Assembly: GCA_020630245.1 (NCBI GenBank)
Contig: JAHDBZ010000020.1
Coordinates: 10,267 to 20,364 of the forward strand
DNA: 10,098 bases
Reading direction: 5' to 3'
Source: Candidatus Altimarinota bacterium
Lineage (GTDB): Bacteria > Patescibacteriota > Gracilibacteria > UBA4473
Shown here: piece by piece, positions 6,674 through 10,098 of the stretch
Layout: every line of letters starts with the position of its first letter
Numbering within the stretch: position 1 is the stretch's first letter
Translations under genes and position numbers: made by a program
The notes under the pieces: generated by a model
The model's database searches: none
What the model saw: only the letters and a program-made list of their open reading frames with translations
What the model was told of the DNA's origin: nothing

Positions 6674-7270
6674 ATGATTGATAGAAGTAGACACGAATCT
6701 GAAGATTTCTTAAATCCAACAATACATCAATTTCTGGGACAAAAGGCTGAGGATCTTGATGACGTGGTTGATAGAAGTCAGTTATACTTGGAAACCGAGG
6801 AAGCAATTGCTTTGGCGCGCACAAAACAGATCACAATTTCTTCAGCCGCTCAGAAAATTAAAGCAGTTTTTCCAGAAGAGTGGGATGGCATAAAACCAGT
6901 GGCACTAGCGAATTTAATTCGATTTGAAATAGCACGACGTACTGAAGACGAGGGCATCGGCTTGCAGTTTGGTAAAATTGAAGTCGTTGCTAGCAATATC
7001 GGAGCGCCAGGTTTTAGCACCATCGAAGACTTGTCAGCATATCGAAACTCGTTGAACTTGTCAGGAAATAGAACAGAAAAAGAATTAGCAGCGGTTTTTC
7101 TTGTTAGAGGAATGGCTGCAAATGCCTGGAAATATGAGGAACTATCCGCTGAAGAACAAGGGGTTTTAGAAATATTAAGGGGTTCGAAAGGTTCTGAGGT
7201 ATTAGAGGATACCAAATTTAATCCTGTTGCGATCGCTTCAGCGGCGATTGGTTCTAAATTAGGCAACTAA
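6674..7270 (+). CDS. hypothetical 198-aa protein, probably leaderless
   Basis: I do not recognise this protein. It appears soluble and mildly acidic, mostly helical, with no signal peptide, membrane span or cysteine. The N-terminal third is hydrophilic (RSRHESEDFLNPTIHQF). A middle region, TISSAAQKIKAVFPEEWDGI, is followed by a stretch with alternating hydrophobics (IGLQFGKIEVVASNI, near 95-109). The C-terminus is Ala/Gly-rich (AIASAAIGSKLGN). The ATG at 6674 lies six bases behind a TATAAT box, which both fixes the start and implies translation without a 5' leader. It lies 52 nt upstream of gatC in the same direction, but gatC has its own promoter-like sequence. The region upstream is shared with the divergent nucleotidylyltransferase at 6124-6567. 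No function is inferred. Confidence 0.8.
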   Translation: MIDRSRHESEDFLNPTIHQFLGQKAEDLDDVVDRSQLYLETEEAIALARTKQITISSAAQKIKAVFPEEWDGIKPVALANLIRFEIARRTEDEGIGLQFGKIEVVASNIGAPGFSTIEDLSAYRNSLNLSGNRTEKELAAVFLVRGMAANAWKYEELSAEEQGVLEILRGSKGSEVLEDTKFNPVAIASAAIGSKLGN

Positions 7271-7286
7271 AAAACCAGACAATCAC

Positions 7287-7314
7287 TTGAGCCTTATTTT
7301 TCGGCCGATATACT
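7287..7314 (+). promoter_or_regulatory. promoter of gatC, near-leaderless
   Basis: TTGAGC (7287-7292), a 16-bp spacer, then TATACT (7309-7314). The ATG of gatC follows eight bases later, so the leader would be about two nucleotides. The -10 and -35 each fit the consensus moderately. Confidence 0.55.
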
Positions 7315-7322
7315 AGTTCACG

Positions 7323-7607
7323 ATGCTTACTCGAGATGAACTTTTACATATCGCAAAATTGGCCAAGCTCCGGATCCCGGAAGAAAAAATTGATAAATTT
7401 GCTTCAGATATGAATCAAATTCTGGATTTTTTTAAAGATCTACAAGAAGTCGACACGGATAACGTCCCAGAGACTTCTCAGGTAACAGGGCTAGAAAATG
7501 TAGCCCGTCCAGATGTGATCGAGCTTAGCAAGATTGAGAAAGAACTCGTGGAATGCACGCCACACACCGTAGAGCAAAATATGGTGAAGATACCCAAGAT
7601 AATGTAA
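7323..7607 (+). CDS. gatC: aspartyl/glutamyl-tRNA amidotransferase subunit C
   Basis: GatC is the small subunit that wraps around and stabilises the GatA-GatB complex. That cytoplasmic enzyme converts Glu-tRNA(Gln) and/or Asp-tRNA(Asn) into Gln-tRNA and Asn-tRNA. The 94 residues match the family in length and layout: an N-terminal helical part (LTRDELLHIAKLAKLRIPEE), MNQILDFFKDLQEVDTDNV, the N-x-x-R-x-D segment (NVARPDVI), and a C-terminal KIPKIM. The ATG at 7323 lies eight bases after a TATACT box. gatA follows after an 84-nt repeat-containing spacer, an unusually long gap for this pair. gatB is not within the window. Confidence 0.95.
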   Translation: MLTRDELLHIAKLAKLRIPEEKIDKFASDMNQILDFFKDLQEVDTDNVPETSQVTGLENVARPDVIELSKIEKELVECTPHTVEQNMVKIPKIM

Positions 7608-7610
7608 AAG

Positions 7611-7685
7611 CCGGTTAATGGTGAATGGTAAATAGTGGGTATTACGACTGCTAACCATTAACCATCAACTGTTAACTATAAACTC
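7611..7685 (+). repeat. low-complexity repeat with inverted arms in the gatC-gatA spacer
   Basis: The spacer holds GGTTAATGGT (7613-7622) and its exact inverse ACCATTAACC (7654-7663), plus degenerate copies such as TGAATGGTAAATAG. A 33-base block (7653-7685) matches the inverse of 6427-6459, inside the nucleotidylyltransferase gene, at 28 of 33 positions. The mRNA could form a 10-bp hairpin with a 31-nt loop; no T-run follows, so it is not a normal terminator. Confidence 0.65.
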
Positions 7686-7691
7686 TCCCAA

Positions 7692-9125
7692 ATGTCTTTA
7701 ACAAATAAATCGTTAGCGGAACTCTCTCAACTCTTTCGAGCCGGAGAAGTTTCTTCCCGTGAGATAACAGAAGCTTTTATTACTGAGATAGAAGCCAAAG
7801 ATGGAGATCTCAATGCTTTTGTAACCACGACCTTTGATCTAGCACGAGAACAGGCAGACAGTAGTGATAGTCGACGGGATCAGGGTGCACTGCTCTCCCC
7901 TATCGATGGGATGCCGATTACGCTTAAAGATATCGTCTGTACGACAGAAGTTCGTACCACAGCTAGTTCGAATATCCTCCGAGATTTTGTGTCACCCTAT
8001 GATGCAACGATCTGGACCAAGCTCAAGGAAGCGGGCGCAGTACTGCTCGGGAAAGTAAATACCGATGAGTTTACCATGGGGGCTTCGACAGAAACCTCTG
8101 CCTTTGGTGTAACTCGTAATCCACATGATACTGAGCGCGTGGCTGGCGGATCCTCTGGTGGATCAGCTTCCTCTGTGGGAGCCAATATGTGTGCGGCTTC
8201 GATCGGAACCGATACCGGAGGGTCAATTCGACAACCAGCGCATTTCTGTGGTTGTACGGGCCTTAAAGTTTCCTATGGACGGGTGTCACGTTGGGGAACG
8301 ATCCCGATGGCTTCAAGCCTCGATACAGTTGGACCACTCGCCAAGACACCCGAAGACTGCGCCATGATGCTGCAAGTCCTCGCCGGACATGACCCGAAAG
8401 ATAGCACTACCCCTGAAAAACCAGTGCCGGATTATCTAAAAACACTTAACGACCCACTCAAGGGTATGAAGATTGGCGTACCAAAAGAATATTTTATCGA
8501 TGGACTGGATCCAGAGGTAGCAGCGGTAACTAATAGTGCCAAAGAAATTCTCAGATCTCTCGGAGCCGAGGTGATTGATGTCTCGCTTCCCCACTCTAAG
8601 TACGCCGTTTCGGTTTATTACATCGTGGGTCCGTCTGAGATCTCGGCTAACATGGCTCGCTTTGATGGGCTTCGCTTTGGAACCTCTGAAGGAGAAAAAG
8701 ATCTACAGTCTATTTATGAAGAATCTCGCGAGGCTGGACTCGGAGATGAAGTGAAACGACGAATACTCATTGGAACCTATGCTTTATCAGCGGGTTATTA
8801 CGATGCTTACTACCGAAAAGCGCAGAAAGTCCGCACTTTGATTTGTGATGATTTTACCAAGGCTTTTGAGCATGTAGATGTTTTATTAGCACCTGTTTCT
8901 CCTACTCCAGCTTTTAAGGTGGGTGGTCATGGTGGCGATCCGCTCAAAATGTATCTGGAGGATATCCTTACAATTCCAGCCAACCTTGCTGGGCTACCAG
9001 GTCTAGCGGTGCCAATGGGAACTTCTAAGGACGGCTTACCAATTGGCGTGCAACTTATTAGTCCTGGATATACTGAGGAGCGCCTACTGCAGGTAGGGCA
9101 TCAGATGTTTAACGCGGTGCGCTAA
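7692..9125 (+). CDS. gatA: aspartyl/glutamyl-tRNA amidotransferase subunit A
   Basis: GatA is the amidase-signature subunit that hydrolyses glutamine and supplies ammonia to GatB for tRNA-bound Glu or Asp. All catalytic residues of the Ser-cisSer-Lys triad are visible: K79 (PITLKDIV), S154 in the Gly/Ser-rich loop (AGGSSGGSAS), and nucleophile S178 (GTDTGGSIRQPA). These numbers coincide with those of the Staphylococcus aureus enzyme. Later segments (GPSEISANMARFDGLRFG, LAPVSPTPAF, LPGLAVPMG) also fit, and 477 aa is the usual length. The ATG at 7692 has no Shine-Dalgarno sequence (preceding bases CTCTCCCAA) and no promoter is seen, so it is probably co-transcribed with gatC through the repeat spacer. 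carA follows behind its own promoter. Confidence 0.97.
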   Translation: MSLTNKSLAELSQLFRAGEVSSREITEAFITEIEAKDGDLNAFVTTTFDLAREQADSSDSRRDQGALLSPIDGMPITLKDIVCTTEVRTTASSNILRDFVSPYDATIWTKLKEAGAVLLGKVNTDEFTMGASTETSAFGVTRNPHDTERVAGGSSGGSASSVGANMCAASIGTDTGGSIRQPAHFCGCTGLKVSYGRVSRWGTIPMASSLDTVGPLAKTPEDCAMMLQVLAGHDPKDSTTPEKPVPDYLKTLNDPLKGMKIGVPKEYFIDGLDPEVAAVTNSAKEILRSLGAEVIDVSLPHSKYAVSVYYIVGPSEISANMARFDGLRFGTSEGEKDLQSIYEESREAGLGDEVKRRILIGTYALSAGYYDAYYRKAQKVRTLICDDFTKAFEHVDVLLAPVSPTPAFKVGGHGGDPLKMYLEDILTIPANLAGLPGLAVPMGTSKDGLPIGVQLISPGYTEERLLQVGHQMFNAVR

Positions 9126-9135
9126 ATAATGTTTT

Positions 9136-9207
9136 GATGTTGTAATGTTTCTATGTTGTAATAATGGCTTTCATTATGACATTGTAAAATCTTAGCATTG
9201 TAACATC
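9136..9207 (+). repeat. short AT-rich repeats between gatA and carA
   Basis: ATGTTGTAAT occurs at 9137-9146 and 9153-9162, and CATTGTAA at 9180-9187 and 9196-9203; both pairs are exactly 16 bp apart. GATGTTGTAATG (9136-9147) and CATTGTAACATC (9196-9207) are imperfect inverse copies (10 of 12), and ATAATG/CATTAT make a small stem near the centre. The last TTGTAA also serves as the likely -35 of carA. Confidence 0.55.
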
Positions 9208-9225
9208 GAATTCTGCTTGTATAAT
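9198..9225 (+). promoter_or_regulatory. promoter of carA
   Basis: TTGTAA (9198-9203) and a perfect TATAAT (9220-9225) are separated by 16 bp. Transcription would start near 9232, giving a leader of about 20 nt. No attenuator or riboswitch-like structure is visible in so short a leader. Confidence 0.65.
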
Positions 9226-9251
9226 TTTTTAAAATAGGCAGAATTTATTGG

Positions 9252-10098
9252 ATGACTCAATTACAGCTATCATCGGGAGAAAAATTTTCCGGTGTTCGTT
9301 TTGGTGCGGATACCGATACTTTGGGAGAGGTCGTATTTACGACTGGTATGACCGGTTATCTAGAGACCCTCACCGATCCGAGTTACTACGGGCAGATTGT
9401 CGTGTTCACTTTTCCATTAATCGGAAACTACGGCGTCTTTGACCCCAAACAAATCGCACCTGGTGTAGACGAGACCTATGAATCTCAGAAGATTTGGGTC
9501 AAAGGAGTTGTGCTAACAGAGTGGTCAGAGGAATTTTCTCATTGTCAGGCTTTTCAGGATTTCTCTCAATGGCTCAAAGACAATAATATTCCTGGCCTGG
9601 CCGGTGTCGATACACGAGCGGTAACCCAAACCCTACGAGAGCACGGTTGTATCATGGGCGGGATCGCGGATGATACGATGACAAATTTCGACGATGTACT
9701 CGCTGGACGCTATGTACCAGAAGTGTCTCCTGCTGAAACAGTTCGCCTCGAGCCAGAAAATCCAATTGGGAAAACCATCGCTTTTATCGATTGTGGTGCC
9801 AAGAACGGAATATTTCGCAACTTTCTCAAACGTGGAATCAAGGTGATTCGTTATCCCTTTGATGTAAATCCTTATGAAACGGGCGATGAATTTGATGGAA
9901 TCTTTTTCTCAAATGGTCCTGGAGATCCAGAAACTTGTACCGAGACCATTGCCACTATGGAGTCTGCGCTTGCCTCAGATAAGCCTATCTTTGGGATCTG
10001 CTTAGGGAGTCAGATTATGGGACTGGGGGCTGGCGGACGTACTGAAAAACTCAAATACGGACACCGCGGGGTAAATCAACCCTGTCAGGAAATCGATA
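9252..10098 (+). CDS. carA: carbamoyl-phosphate synthase small subunit (partial, cut at window end)
   Basis: CarA is the glutaminase subunit of carbamoyl-phosphate synthase; it passes ammonia to CarB for pyrimidine and arginine synthesis. The 282 codons present begin MTQLQLSSGEKFSG and show the small-subunit signature LGEVVFTTGMTGYLETLTDP, then PLIGNYG, GLAGVDTRAVTQTLREHG, and the class I glutamine amidotransferase core with FSNGPGDPE and GICLGSQIMG, where C250 is the nucleophile. KYGHRGVNQP is also typical. The catalytic His and Glu lie beyond the window. The residue after CLG is Ser, where His or Asn is more usual; it is not catalytic. The ATG at 9252 was chosen because it gives the normal N-terminus; a TTG at 9248 belongs to another frame. 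No Shine-Dalgarno sequence is clear. Confidence 0.96.
   Translation, partial: MTQLQLSSGEKFSGVRFGADTDTLGEVVFTTGMTGYLETLTDPSYYGQIVVFTFPLIGNYGVFDPKQIAPGVDETYESQKIWVKGVVLTEWSEEFSHCQAFQDFSQWLKDNNIPGLAGVDTRAVTQTLREHGCIMGGIADDTMTNFDDVLAGRYVPEVSPAETVRLEPENPIGKTIAFIDCGAKNGIFRNFLKRGIKVIRYPFDVNPYETGDEFDGIFFSNGPGDPETCTETIATMESALASDKPIFGICLGSQIMGLGAGGRTEKLKYGHRGVNQPCQEID

Noticed and set aside
7256..7301. Possible terminator after the 198-aa gene (AGGC/GCCT arms then T-rich)
   Set aside because: The stem is short and imperfect, with a loop of about 26 nt that overlaps the likely gatC -35.
9248..9442. Plus-strand 64-aa frame starting at TTG 9248
   Set aside because: It overlaps carA in another frame; carA signature motifs decide the frame.
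1..10098. tRNA or rRNA genes, CRISPR arrays, transposases, riboswitches
   Set aside because: None found: no regular long repeat-spacer pattern, no transposase motifs, no tRNA-like TTC-arm sequence, and the leaders are too short for riboswitches.

Overview
The window (about 10.1 kb, moderately AT-rich) reads as bacterial chromosome. The right third carries gatC, gatA and the 5' part of carA. The left two thirds carry proteins I do not recognise as whole families, apart from one M23 peptidase domain. The standard genetic code fits: gatA and carA are open without internal TGA. No gene has a clear Shine-Dalgarno sequence, and two or three starts sit directly behind a -10 box. Large orphan coiled-coil proteins and low-complexity spacers would suit an uncultivated candidate-phylum bacterium such as a Patescibacteria/Peregrinibacteria-like lineage, but that placement is only a guess.

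Layout. 3-221 (+) is probably the 3' end of a gene cut by the window edge. It overlaps tail-to-tail with a 231-aa minus-strand gene (141-836), which has its own good promoter. From 991 rightward lies an apparent cell-envelope block: a ~840-aa coiled-coil protein with one membrane segment (991-3513); an M23 metallopeptidase-like protein with no signal peptide, starting at an overlapping TTG (3510-4622); and a 468-aa secreted, proline-rich protein (4715-6121). The first two genes meet at a ten-A run containing an A_AAA_AAC heptamer in exactly the phase that would fuse them by a -1 shift. The first and third genes are preceded by the same two-part promoter/operator-like element. Together these suggest one co-regulated module in which the peptidase reaches the outside of the membrane as a frameshift fusion.

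Convergent to the block (2 bp between stop codons) is a minus-strand nucleotidylyltransferase of the FAD synthase/TagD type (6124-6567). It has no canonical start codon upstream of its nucleotide-binding motif, and it contains a low-complexity insert nearly identical to the repeat in the gatC-gatA spacer. A leaderless 198-aa unknown follows (6674-7270), then gatC (7323-7607, nearly leaderless) and gatA (7692-9125), two subunits of the tRNA-dependent amidotransferase. A repeat-rich spacer follows, with a promoter for carA (9252 to the window end). gatB is not in the window.
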